25,417 nt of DNA from a virus: IMG/VR virus record IMGVR_UViG_3300042311_000711, positions 1-25,417 of that record; one strand, 5' to 3'. Under the pieces are notes generated by a model that was given only the letters and a program-made list of their open reading frames with translations, was not told the DNA's origin and did no database searches. A program made the translations under genes and the position numbers. Below, in pieces: positions 6,944-13,882 of this stretch (the stretch's first letter is position 1; every line of letters begins with the position of its first letter).

Positions 6944-7035
6944 CGCTTTGTGGTAGAAGCGATAAGATAAAAGGTTTAAAAACCTTAAAGCCTTATAAGA
7001 TACGGACTACCACACGTATTTTGTGAGGCTTTTTT
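6944..7035 (+). ncRNA. Structured leader RNA with a perfect loop-to-strand pseudoknot
   Basis: Hairpin 1: CGCTT (6944-6948) pairs with AAGCG (6957-6961). All 8 bases of its loop, TGTGGTAG (6949-6956), are complementary to CTACCACA (7007-7014). Hairpin 2: AAGGTT (6971-6976) pairs with AACCTT (6981-6986), loop TAAA. Long stem: AAAGCCT (6987-6993) pairs with AGGCTTT (7026-7032), running into T6 (7030-7035) like a terminator. A small stem CACA/TGTG (7011-7014/7022-7025) competes with the pseudoknot strand, and ATAAG/CTTAT (6962-6966/6992-6996) competes with the long stem. Two exclusive folds, one terminator-like, suggest a riboswitch or attenuator ahead of the replication genes. I do not recognise a known RNA class. 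Confidence 0.65.
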
Positions 7036-7048
7036 AATTTAATTAATT

Positions 7049-7720
7049 ATGATAGGATGGATAAAAATACATAGGTCGTTATCAGAGCATTGGATTTATA
7101 ATGAAAAAAGAAAATTTTCTAAATTAGAAGCTTGGATTGATTTGTTAATTAATGTAAATTATGAAGATAAAAAAATTTTAATAAAAGGAAAATTATATGA
7201 AGTTAAAAGAGGCCAAAGTATATTATCTTTAGATAGTTGGTCAAAAAGGTGGAATTGGAATAAAAGTTCTGTAAGAAGATTTTTTGATTTATTGCAAAAA
7301 GATTCAATGATTGAATTGATTTCTGACAATATAACGACACACATAACTATTTGTAAATATGATAGTTATCAAGGTTTAGAAAACGCAAATGAAACGCAAA
7401 AGAATTGCAAACGAAACACAGAAGAATTTCAAACGACACCAACTAAAGAAGTTAAAGAAGATAAAGAAATTAAAGAAATAAATAATATACCTACGTTTGA
7501 AGAATTTTTTAACTTTTTAACTGAAAAATATAATGAGCTTAATTTGGTAGCTGAAAATTATAGATATGGATGGAAATTAAAATTTGACTCTTGGGAATCT
7601 AATAATTGGATAGATGGAAATGGCAAAAAAATTAAAAATTGGAAGTCAAAAGCGCTAAATACTTTAAAGTATATTGAGCCAAAAAAAGAGAAGCCAACTT
7701 ATTATGAGATGCCACTTTAA
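7049..7720 (+). CDS. Winged-helix replication-initiator-like protein
   Basis: A 223-residue protein. Residues 1-110 resemble the N-terminal winged-helix domain of phage replisome organisers (GWIKIHRSLSEHWIYNE, then KFSKLEAWIDLLINVNY, GQSILSLDSWSKRWNWNKSS with VRRFFDLLQ as recognition helix, and a wing ending ITICKYDSYQ). Residues about 118-145 are a charged linker rich in Lys and Glu. The C-terminal part has WIDGNGKKIKNWKSKALNTL, a segment typical of phage replication proteins that recruit the helicase. It is the first gene after the structured leader and lies 38 bases upstream of the primase-helicase, so it probably marks the origin and loads that enzyme. Confidence 0.75.
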   Translation: MIGWIKIHRSLSEHWIYNEKRKFSKLEAWIDLLINVNYEDKKILIKGKLYEVKRGQSILSLDSWSKRWNWNKSSVRRFFDLLQKDSMIELISDNITTHITICKYDSYQGLENANETQKNCKRNTEEFQTTPTKEVKEDKEIKEINNIPTFEEFFNFLTEKYNELNLVAENYRYGWKLKFDSWESNNWIDGNGKKIKNWKSKALNTLKYIEPKKEKPTYYEMPL

Positions 7721-7731
7721 AAAAAAAATTA

Positions 7732-7740
7732 TATTTTTGC
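7732..7740 (+). promoter_or_regulatory. Possible -7 box ahead of the primase-helicase gene
   Basis: TATTTTTGC at 7732-7740 matches the -7 consensus and lies 18 bases before the ATG at 7759. No TTG or TTTAC is found at the expected distance upstream, so it is a weak candidate. Confidence 0.3.
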
Positions 7741-7758
7741 AATAAACAACAAAAAAAA

Positions 7759-9549
7759 ATGAAAAAATACATAGATTACGGAATAGATATTGATGATACA
7801 AAATTAAGAGGCGAGCAAAAAACAACTTGCCCACAATGTAGCGAATCAAGGAAAAAGAAAACAGACAAGTGTTTGTCGGTTAATATGATTAAAAGAGTTT
7901 GGAGGTGCAACCATTGTGATTGGAGTGGTGGTTTGCCACCAGTAGATGGTCAAAAGATTGATTTTAAAATAGAATATAAAAAGCCAGATTGGAAAAACAA
8001 AACACAACTTTCAGAAAAAGCTGTAAAATGGTTTGAAAGTAGAGCAATTAGTCAGACTACTTTAAAAAATATGAAAATAAGCGAAGGACTAGAGTGGATG
8101 CCTAAATTTGAAAAAGAAGTTAATACAATCCAGTTTAATTATTTTTATTTAAACGAATTAATTAATATTAAATATAGAGATGCTTTAAAAGGGTTTAAAT
8201 TGGCAAAAGATGCTGAAAAAATATTTTATAACATTGATTCAATTATTGGTAGTGATTTAATTTACATAGTAGAAGGCGAAATTGACGTTTTAAGTTTTGT
8301 TGAGGTAGGTATTAAAAATTGTATATCAGTTCCCAATGGTGCAAAAAGTAGCTTGGATGAATGTTTAAATAATTACATTGATTTATTTGAAGACAAAGAA
8401 ATAGTAATTGCAGTAGATGCTGACAAAGATGGTAGAGAATTACAAGATAAGTTATTAGAAAGATTTGGAGCTGAAAATTGCAAGTTTTTGGATTGGAAAG
8501 ACTGCAAAGATGCAAATGAATTTTTAATAAAGTATGGCTCAATAGAATTTTTAAATAATGTAAACAATCCAAAAGAATTTCCATTAAGTGGTGTTTTTAG
8601 TCTTGAAGATATTCAGTTAAAAATACACGATTTGTATTACAATGGATTGGATAAAGGTATTGATTTAGGAATAAAAGGATTTAATTTAAACATAGTTAAA
8701 GGATATTTAACAATTATAACAGGAATACCATCACACGGAAAGTCTGATTGGTTAGATTATATGCTTTTAATGGCTACTATAAAACACAAATGGAAAGGTG
8801 CTTTATATTCACCAGAAAATAGACCTTTGGAATTACACTTCAGTAAAATGGCTAGAAAAATAATTGGTAAGCCCTGGGACGACTCACCAATGGAAAAAAG
8901 AATGAATATTGAAGAAGTTTTGCAGGTGCAAAGTTACTTATCTGACAAAATGTTTTTTATAAAACCAGAACACGATTTTACTTTGGATAATATTTTAGAA
9001 AGCGCACGAAAAATTCAAAAAAGAAATGGACTAGATTATATAGTTATTGATGCTTGGAATAAATTAAATCACGCTGAGATAGATACAGACTCAATTGGTA
9101 AAACTTTGGATAAATTAACTAATTTTTTAGAGCAAAATAAGGTACATTGCTTTTTAGTAGCACACCCTACAAAAATGGGAGTTGATATTAATACAGGAAA
9201 GGTAAGAGTTCCAAATTTATATGATATAAAAGGTAGCTCTACTTTTTATGATAAAGCAGACAACGGAATAACTGTTTATAGAGATTTTAAAGAAAATCAG
9301 ACTCACATATATGTAAATAAAGTTAAATTTGACCATTGGGGGGAAGTAAATACTATACCTTCTATATTTAAATATCATATTGACTCAAAAAGATACTACA
9401 ATATAGAGGACAATTTTGATAAAAATTCTTGGATTTCAAAGCCAGCTCAAAAAGAAATAACTTTTAAGGCAAAAGATATTAAGATAAAAGATAATGATTT
9501 TTTAGATGCTGATGGATTTAGTTATTCATTTACAGAAACACCATTTTAA
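7759..9549 (+). CDS. DNA primase-helicase (T7 gp4-like)
   Basis: A 596-residue replicative enzyme that primes and unwinds DNA at the fork. Residues 24-53 form a zinc-binding domain (CPQC at 24-27, CNHC at 50-53). A TOPRIM domain covers about 165-260: VEGEIDVLSF at 171-180 supplies the catalytic Glu, and VDADKDGREL at 219-228 the metal-binding Asp pair. A DnaB/RecA-type helicase domain covers about 285-540: Walker A GIPSHGKS at 322-329, Walker B DYIVIDAWNKL with Asp431, then VAHPTKMG as the following conserved segment. Length matches bifunctional phage primase-helicases. No DNA polymerase gene is seen in the window, so host polymerase is probably used. NinB follows three bases later. Confidence 0.92.
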   Translation: MKKYIDYGIDIDDTKLRGEQKTTCPQCSESRKKKTDKCLSVNMIKRVWRCNHCDWSGGLPPVDGQKIDFKIEYKKPDWKNKTQLSEKAVKWFESRAISQTTLKNMKISEGLEWMPKFEKEVNTIQFNYFYLNELINIKYRDALKGFKLAKDAEKIFYNIDSIIGSDLIYIVEGEIDVLSFVEVGIKNCISVPNGAKSSLDECLNNYIDLFEDKEIVIAVDADKDGRELQDKLLERFGAENCKFLDWKDCKDANEFLIKYGSIEFLNNVNNPKEFPLSGVFSLEDIQLKIHDLYYNGLDKGIDLGIKGFNLNIVKGYLTIITGIPSHGKSDWLDYMLLMATIKHKWKGALYSPENRPLELHFSKMARKIIGKPWDDSPMEKRMNIEEVLQVQSYLSDKMFFIKPEHDFTLDNILESARKIQKRNGLDYIVIDAWNKLNHAEIDTDSIGKTLDKLTNFLEQNKVHCFLVAHPTKMGVDINTGKVRVPNLYDIKGSSTFYDKADNGITVYRDFKENQTHIYVNKVKFDHWGEVNTIPSIFKYHIDSKRYYNIEDNFDKNSWISKPAQKEITFKAKDIKIKDNDFLDADGFSYSFTETPF

Positions 9550-9551
9550 TT

Positions 9552-9989
9552 ATGAAAAAAATACAAATAAATAGTTCTGTAAAAGATGGTATTTTAGCTA
9601 CAAATAGAAATAAAATTGCTGAAGCTATAAAATCTTTTGATGGAAAAAATATAGTTATAACAATTGAAAAAAGCAAAAAAAAACGAAGTAATAATCAAAA
9701 TGCTTTTTATCACGGTATAGTTATTCCAATAATGAAGGACGCATTTAAGGACGCTTGGGGAGAATATTACTCTGCTACTGAAATACACGAAGCATTAAAG
9801 GCAAAATATTGTTTTAAAGAGCAAATAAATGAAGCTACAGGCGAAATAATACAGATACCTATTTCAACTACAAATTTTAATACAATTGAGTGGGAAGAAT
9901 ATATTGATAAAATTAGGACTTTTTCAATGGAGTGGTTTAATGTAATTATTCCAATGCCAAATGAAAATATTATAATAGAATTAATGTAG
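9552..9989 (+). CDS. ninB: NinB-like recombination protein
   Basis: A 145-residue protein resembling the NinB/Orf family, which binds single-stranded DNA and helps recombination replace RecFOR functions. The family hallmark is seen at residues about 40-62: KSKKKRSNNQNAFYHGIVIP. The rest keeps the usual pattern, with AWGEYYSATEIHEALKAKY and a C-terminal YIDKIRTFSMEWFN helix. It sits three bases after the primase-helicase, so it is likely co-transcribed with it. It is one of three recombination genes here, with the Rad52-like protein and NinG. Confidence 0.8.
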   Translation: MKKIQINSSVKDGILATNRNKIAEAIKSFDGKNIVITIEKSKKKRSNNQNAFYHGIVIPIMKDAFKDAWGEYYSATEIHEALKAKYCFKEQINEATGEIIQIPISTTNFNTIEWEEYIDKIRTFSMEWFNVIIPMPNENIIIELM

Positions 9990-10021
9990 ATTAATTTTTT
10001 AAAATAAAAACATTTTTTTTC

Positions 10022-10052
10022 TTTACATTTGTAAAAAACATTTTATTTTTGC
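10022..10052 (+). promoter_or_regulatory. Early promoter, class B, with palindromic operator
   Basis: TTTAC at 10022-10026 serves as -33 and TATTTTTGC at 10044-10052 as -7, with 22 bases from box start to box start. The perfect palindrome TTTACA-TT-TGTAAA (10022-10035) covers the -33 region. The same module, with a similar upstream ACATTTTTTT tract, recurs at 11502 with identical spacing, suggesting a shared regulator. Confidence 0.7.
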
Positions 10053-10091
10053 TTTGTAAATAATTAATAAAATATTTTAAAATTAAAAAAA

Positions 10092-10313
10092 ATGGAAACT
10101 TTTGAAAATATAGGTTATTTTAAAGAATATTACCAAGATAATAAATTTATAGGATGTATTAATAATGTACAAAAAGATAGAGATATAATTGGATATTATG
10201 GAAGAAAAATTGAAATATTAGAAAATGATATTTTTATAGGAAAAAAGAAATTAAAAAAAGGTAGCGAGGTATATACAATGTTATATCCACTTTGTGGAAA
10301 TAAAATTATATAA
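10092..10313 (+). CDS. Small early protein, 73 aa, unknown function
   Basis: Not recognised. A basic, beta-rich 73-residue protein (IGYFKEYYQDNKFIGCI, EILENDIFIGKKKLKKG) with a Cys near each half. It has an A-rich leader (TTAAAATTAAAAAAAATG) and is the first gene after the class B promoter at 10022. No membrane segment or signal is visible. Size and place are those of a phage early accessory gene, for example a host-takeover or defence-blocking protein, but nothing in it shows this. Confidence 0.65.
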   Translation: METFENIGYFKEYYQDNKFIGCINNVQKDRDIIGYYGRKIEILENDIFIGKKKLKKGSEVYTMLYPLCGNKII

Positions 10314-10331
10314 TAATTAAAATGATTAAAA

Positions 10332-10616
10332 ATGGAAAAAATTAAAGTAGACGTTTATTACGAAAAAGAAAACAAATTTGTAATTACAAAAATGGAATGC
10401 GATGTTATTGATGGGAATATTATTGTAGGTTCTAGTAAAAAACAAATTCCAGACTATGTAAATTATGAAATATTTGACTACAAAGACAAAAAGTTTTTAG
10501 TATTAATAAATCCGATGCACCGAATTGAAGCTATAAAGGATTACGAATATGAATTATTCAAAGAAACTCCATTATATGCAGCGCTTCAAGAATTAAAACA
10601 ATTAGTAAATAATTAA
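10332..10616 (+). CDS. Small early protein, 94 aa, unknown function
   Basis: Not recognised. A 94-residue soluble protein with a beta-strand pattern in the first two thirds (KVDVYYEKENKFVITKMECD, GNIIVGSSKKQIPDYVNYEI) and a helical end (ETPLYAALQELKQLVNN). Eighteen bases separate it from the gene before it, and it shares the A-rich leader type. It is probably part of the operon from the 10022 promoter. Confidence 0.65.
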   Translation: MEKIKVDVYYEKENKFVITKMECDVIDGNIIVGSSKKQIPDYVNYEIFDYKDKKFLVLINPMHRIEAIKDYEYELFKETPLYAALQELKQLVNN

Positions 10617-10637
10617 TAACAATTAAAATATAAAAAA

Positions 10638-10958
10638 ATGAATCAAGGACAAATCAATCCAGATGCTTTTCGACTTTTTAAATTAACGCATTTTACCGAA
10701 ATTGTAAACGAATATGTAGAGAGTTTGCAAAAATTTGAAAATTTAAAAATTAAAAATCAATTAAATGCAATTTATAACAGAAACAAACAATACAAAAAAG
10801 AGCTTAAAAATTGTTTGGGAAATCAATTTGATATCATATTCCCAGAGCTAAATAGTGAAAGGATTTTTTTATATATGGATTTGCACGACAAATTGGTATA
10901 TTTAGATGAAAAACAACTGCAGGAGGTAATAGATTCAATTGAAATAGTAAACGAGTAA
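10638..10958 (+). CDS. Small early protein, 106 aa, unknown function
   Basis: Not recognised. A mostly helical 106-residue protein with charged amphipathic stretches (ESLQKFENLKIKNQLNAIYN, NKQYKKELKNCL) and an acidic C-terminal helix (LDEKQLQEVIDSIEIVNE). No membrane segment. Its leader ATTAAAATATAAAAAAATG is a near copy of those before 1908, 13012 and 14662. The next gene begins two bases after its stop. Confidence 0.65.
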   Translation: MNQGQINPDAFRLFKLTHFTEIVNEYVESLQKFENLKIKNQLNAIYNRNKQYKKELKNCLGNQFDIIFPELNSERIFLYMDLHDKLVYLDEKQLQEVIDSIEIVNE

Positions 10959-10960
10959 AT

Positions 10961-11464
10961 ATGATACGATACAATAAAGAAACATTACAATTTGAAAATG
11001 TAGAAAATAGCTATAAAAAGCCGTTTTATATTTTGCTTTTAATATCCTTATTTTTGACTGCAAGTATTTGTTTGTCTTTTAATTTATTAAACCAGCAGAA
11101 TATAGAATTAAATATTAAAACAGGCGAAAGGATAGATTTTGAAATCCACAATCTAAATACATTAAAAAAAGTAGATAGCTTCATCGACATTTTGCCATTT
11201 AAAGATAAAAATTTAATAAAAAGACAATACAGATTGGAGTCTGGAAACTTAAAATCCAATGTAGTTAGAAAAAATAACAATATTTTTGGTATGCGAGCCA
11301 GCAAAAGAAGACACACATACATAGGAATATGCGAAAATGGTTATGCTATTTATTCAAATATTCAGATGAGCGTATTAGATAGATTAATGTATGAAATCTA
11401 TGTAAACAATCTAAAAACCTATGCAGAAGATAAAAATTATCTAAAAAAACTTAATCTAGATTAA
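10961..11464 (+). CDS. Membrane-anchored glucosaminidase-like murein hydrolase
   Basis: A 167-residue protein. Residues 1-20 are charged, 22-44 form one transmembrane segment (FYILLLISLFLTASICLSF), and residues about 65-167 form a compact lysozyme/glucosaminidase-like domain. RQYRLESGNLKSNVVRKNNN followed by IFGMRA repeats the endolysin pattern ESGxxxSxxxxxNNxFG; Glu93 is the likely catalytic residue, and YAIYSNIQMSVLDRLMYE matches the family's second half. Predicted topology is N-in with the enzyme domain in the periplasm. It lies in the early region, far from the lysis cassette, as last gene of the 10022 operon. It may cut murein locally for a structural or exclusion role rather than lysis. 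Activity is inferred. Confidence 0.7.
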   Translation: MIRYNKETLQFENVENSYKKPFYILLLISLFLTASICLSFNLLNQQNIELNIKTGERIDFEIHNLNTLKKVDSFIDILPFKDKNLIKRQYRLESGNLKSNVVRKNNNIFGMRASKRRHTYIGICENGYAIYSNIQMSVLDRLMYEIYVNNLKTYAEDKNYLKKLNLD

Positions 11465-11501
11465 GAATATTAAAAAAAATACAATTTTTTACATTTTTTT
11501 C

Positions 11502-11532
11502 TTGACAATTGTAAAAAGTGCTTTATCTTTGC
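11502..11532 (+). promoter_or_regulatory. Early promoter, class B, with near-palindromic operator
   Basis: TTGAC at 11502-11506 and TATCTTTGC at 11524-11532 give an excellent promoter with a 19-base spacer after TTG. TTGACA-AT-TGTAAA (11502-11515) is a palindrome with one mismatch, and the upstream ACATTTTTTTC matches the module at 10010-10052. It drives the block of small genes beginning at 11565. Confidence 0.85.
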
Positions 11533-11564
11533 AAAACAATTTATAACAATTAAACTAAAAAAAA

Positions 11565-11690
11565 ATGATAGAAGCATTAAAAGAAGTATTAGGAGCAGCA
11601 ATTACATTTATATCACTTGTTTCATTAGTATTTATATGGGCATCTGCTAACGTATTATTTAATGAAATTAAAAACTATTTTAAAAAATAA
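11565..11690 (+). CDS. Small membrane protein, 41 aa
   Basis: A 41-residue protein with one transmembrane segment (residues about 10-31: GAAITFISLVSLVFIWASAN) and a basic tail (NEIKNYFKK). It is the first frame after the strong promoter at 11502, with an A-rich leader (AACTAAAAAAAAATG). The reading frame ends just before the next gene's ATG at 11695, which is why that gene should not start at 11662. Function unknown; single-pass peptides like this are common in phage early regions. Confidence 0.6.
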   Translation: MIEALKEVLGAAITFISLVSLVFIWASANVLFNEIKNYFKK

Positions 11691-11694
11691 TAAT

Positions 11695-12012
11695 ATGAAA
11701 AAGAATATAGAAAATATTGAGATATTATCAGAAAAAAACGTAGTTAAGTTTCATATCGAATGCGATTGTGGATTTACTCAAACATACTTTGCTAAAGAAG
11801 TATTGAATTTCTTTAAAGAAAACGATATAATTAAATATTACGAAGTAGATGTATACAAAGATGAAGTTCACGGTGAAATAGATTTGATTCATTGGTATGA
11901 TAAAGGACTTGATACAGAAAAAATATCTATTGAGGAACTTACTATTTATGAATTTGTAGATGAGAATTACGATTTATTCGAATACTTTTTAAACCAAAGA
12001 TTTAACAACTAA
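11695..12012 (+). CDS. Acidic protein, 105 aa, unknown function
   Basis: Not recognised. ATG 11695 is preferred to the in-frame ATG at 11662, which lies inside the preceding small gene. The product is acidic, with a short CDC motif in a strand pair (VVKFHIECDCGFTQTYFAKE) and an acidic C-terminal half rich in Glu, Asp and aromatic residues (IYEFVDENYDLFEYFLNQ). Highly acidic small early phage proteins are sometimes DNA mimics, but this is only a compositional hint. Confidence 0.65.
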   Translation: MKKNIENIEILSEKNVVKFHIECDCGFTQTYFAKEVLNFFKENDIIKYYEVDVYKDEVHGEIDLIHWYDKGLDTEKISIEELTIYEFVDENYDLFEYFLNQRFNN

Positions 12013-12023
12013 AACATAAAAAA

Positions 12024-12209
12024 ATGAACGAAAAAAAATTACAAGAGCAAATCCTTGAAATAGTCAATAGGATAGCAAAAGCAAAAGAAGATAGGAATGT
12101 AGAGTTTTATCAGCATAAACCCTATCACAAAGCAAATGAGCTGTATATTTCTATGTTAGAAGATGCAGAGATTAAATTGATAATGGAATTAAATGATTTA
12201 TTAAAATAA
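12024..12209 (+). CDS. Small helical protein, 61 aa, unknown function
   Basis: Not recognised. A 61-residue, almost wholly helical protein (KKLQEQILEIVNRIAKAKED, then LEDAEIKLIMELNDLLK) with a short YQHKPYHK turn in the middle, suggesting a helical hairpin. The leader is A-rich and the gaps of 11 and 12 bases to its neighbours indicate one operon. Confidence 0.6.
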   Translation: MNEKKLQEQILEIVNRIAKAKEDRNVEFYQHKPYHKANELYISMLEDAEIKLIMELNDLLK

Positions 12210-12221
12210 AAACTTAAAAAA

Positions 12222-12428
12222 ATGGAAAATTTGCAATACGAAATCAAAAAATTAAACACAATTATAGCACGTCAATTATTTACAATTGATATTGACCACA
12301 AAATAACTATTTTAATATGTGAAAAAAACATAGTAGAAATAGAATTTAACAATGGAGAACGACATTTGTTGCCATATAATCAATATTTAACAGAAACAGT
12401 AGAAAATTTAATTAAACAAGTAAAATAA
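12222..12428 (+). CDS. Small protein, 68 aa, unknown function
   Basis: Not recognised. A 68-residue protein with an N-terminal helix (LQYEIKKLNTIIARQLF), a beta meander (HKITILICEKNIVEIEFNNG) and a C-terminal helix (YLTETVENLIKQVK). It lies five bases before the Rad52-like gene, so it is co-expressed with recombination functions. Confidence 0.6.
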   Translation: MENLQYEIKKLNTIIARQLFTIDIDHKITILICEKNIVEIEFNNGERHLLPYNQYLTETVENLIKQVK

Positions 12429-12433
12429 GAAAA

Positions 12434-12964
12434 ATGGAAAGATTACAATTAAATACACCTTTGTCAATAGAAGATATTGATTTTAGAGTTCAGTCAATTA
12501 ATAAAGGTGGTTATGCTACGATATTAGCTTACAAAGATGCTAGAGTAGATATGAATCGATTGGATGCTGTTTATGGCGTTGGATTTTGGCAAAAAAAATA
12601 TGATTTAATTAATGGAAATTTGTTTTGCTCTGTAGGAATTTACAATAAAGATATATCACAATGGGTTTGGCTTCAAGATGTAGGAACTGAAAGTAATACT
12701 GAAAAAGAAAAAGGTCAAGCAAGTGATGCTTTTAAGCGCGCCTGTTTTAATTTAGGGATTGGACGAGAGTTGTATGATTATCCAATTATTCAAGTTAAAC
12801 TTGAAGATAACGAGTTCGATAAATCAACTGGAAAACCTACATTTAATTTTAAACTAAAGGAATGGGTTTGGTTTTCGCAATTTAAAGATGGTAAATTAAG
12901 CTATTTGGGATGCAAAGATAATAATGGTAAATTAAGATTTCAATTTGGGATTTTAAATAAATAA
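12434..12964 (+). CDS. Rad52/22-type single-strand annealing protein
   Basis: A 176-residue member of the Rad52/22 family, which anneals complementary single strands during phage recombination. The core is seen at residues about 18-116: RVQSINKGGYATILAYKDAR, then MNRLDAVYGVGFWQKKYDL, KDISQWVWLQDVGTESN, and the hallmark EKEKGQASDAFKRACFNLGI with GRELYDYP. The C-terminal 60 residues are more variable (VWFSQFKDGKLSYLGCKDNN). The protein is short compared with eukaryotic Rad52 but normal for phage versions. The next gene, the methyltransferase, starts after a 47-base leader containing a direct repeat. Confidence 0.85.
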   Translation: MERLQLNTPLSIEDIDFRVQSINKGGYATILAYKDARVDMNRLDAVYGVGFWQKKYDLINGNLFCSVGIYNKDISQWVWLQDVGTESNTEKEKGQASDAFKRACFNLGIGRELYDYPIIQVKLEDNEFDKSTGKPTFNFKLKEWVWFSQFKDGKLSYLGCKDNNGKLRFQFGILNK

Positions 12965-12978
12965 AAAATTAAATTCAT

Positions 12979-13016
12979 AAAATAAATTATTAATAAATTA
13001 AAATATAAAAAATGGA
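12979..13016 (+). repeat. Direct repeat, left copy (leader of the methyltransferase gene)
   Basis: 38 bases matching 14629-14666 with one mismatch (12988); the last 28 bases are identical and include ATGGA, the first five bases of both genes. The copies are 1650 bases apart and bracket exactly the methyltransferase and PLP-enzyme genes. Both copies also work as A-rich translation leaders. Confidence 0.75.
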
Positions 13017-13881
13017 AGTAGATTTATTTGGAAACAAAATTATAAAAGATGCTTTGCTTAGAGATAAGTATATTGAGCCACCATTTACAAGATTAGATGC
13101 AGTTAGTGGAAGTTGGCAAAAACGTAAAAACTTATGGAAACAAAAAGGTATTAAAAGCGAATTAGGTCGCGATGGTGCTTTATGTTTAGCACAAGGTTTA
13201 AATGCATTTGACCCAAGAGAAAGTTATACAGGAACATCAATTTTTGACCCCGTATTATGCGAATTAATGTATAAATGGTTCTGTCCAGAAGGTGGTACAA
13301 TATTAGACCCTTTTGCTGGTGGTTCTGTCCGTGGAATTGTTGCAAATTTTTTAGGATTTAATTATACTGGATTGGAGTTGAGACCAGAGCAAGTTAAAAG
13401 TAATATTCAACAAGGGTTAGATATTTTATCAAAAGACAATCAGCCAAAATGGTACGAAGGAGATAGTGATGTATTATTAGATAATAAATGGAGTTTTGAT
13501 TTTGATATGATTTTTAGTTGTCCTCCTTATATGGATTTGGAGGTTTATAGTGATAGAAATGATGATTTAAGTACATTAAGTGATGATGATTTTATTTTAA
13601 AATATGAAAGTATAATTAAAAAAAGTTGTGATAAATTAAAAAAAGATGGATTTGCAATTTTTGTTGTTGGTGATGTAAGAGATAAAAAAACTGGATTTTA
13701 TAAAGACTTTATAACTATTACTAAAATGGCTTTTTATAAATCTGGATTAAAACTTTACAACGAAGCTATTCTTTTAGAGAATGGATTAAATACAGCAGCT
13801 ATGAGAGCAGATAAACAATTTACTGCTGGTAAAAAACTTGTGAAAGTGCATCAAAACGTATTAATATTTAAAAAACCATAA
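13012..13881 (+). CDS. DNA methyltransferase, amino-group (N4/N6) type
   Basis: A 289-residue S-adenosylmethionine-dependent DNA methylase. The SIFDPVLCELMYKWF segment (residues 76-90) looks like motif X, followed by motif I DPFAGGS (99-105, cofactor binding) and motif IV SCPPY (169-173, catalytic). The order X-I-IV is the gamma-class arrangement. SCPPY, in place of DPPY or SPPY, leaves open whether adenine or cytosine is modified. The N-terminal segment SGSWQKRKNLWKQKGIKSE followed by LGRDGALCLAQ (32-61) is what I recall from a phage-associated methylase family without a partner endonuclease. No restriction gene is nearby, so self-protection of phage DNA is likelier than a restriction system. 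The PLP-enzyme gene starts two bases after its stop codon. Confidence 0.88.
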   Translation: MEVDLFGNKIIKDALLRDKYIEPPFTRLDAVSGSWQKRKNLWKQKGIKSELGRDGALCLAQGLNAFDPRESYTGTSIFDPVLCELMYKWFCPEGGTILDPFAGGSVRGIVANFLGFNYTGLELRPEQVKSNIQQGLDILSKDNQPKWYEGDSDVLLDNKWSFDFDMIFSCPPYMDLEVYSDRNDDLSTLSDDDFILKYESIIKKSCDKLKKDGFAIFVVGDVRDKKTGFYKDFITITKMAFYKSGLKLYNEAILLENGLNTAAMRADKQFTAGKKLVKVHQNVLIFKKP

Positions 13882-13882
13882 A

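Noticed and set aside
6950-7013. GTGGTAG...CTACCAC looks like a 7-base-pair tRNA acceptor stem
   Set aside because: Only 50 bases lie between the strands, the T-arm GTTCRA motif and a normal D-arm are missing, and the middle hairpin has a 4- or 6-base loop. The loop-exact pairing within hairpin 1 explains the strands better.
6850-10000. TAGATTAATTTTTT occurring at 6850-6863 and 9987-10000
   Set aside because: Fourteen bases of low-complexity AT sequence; not enough to call an attachment or origin repeat.
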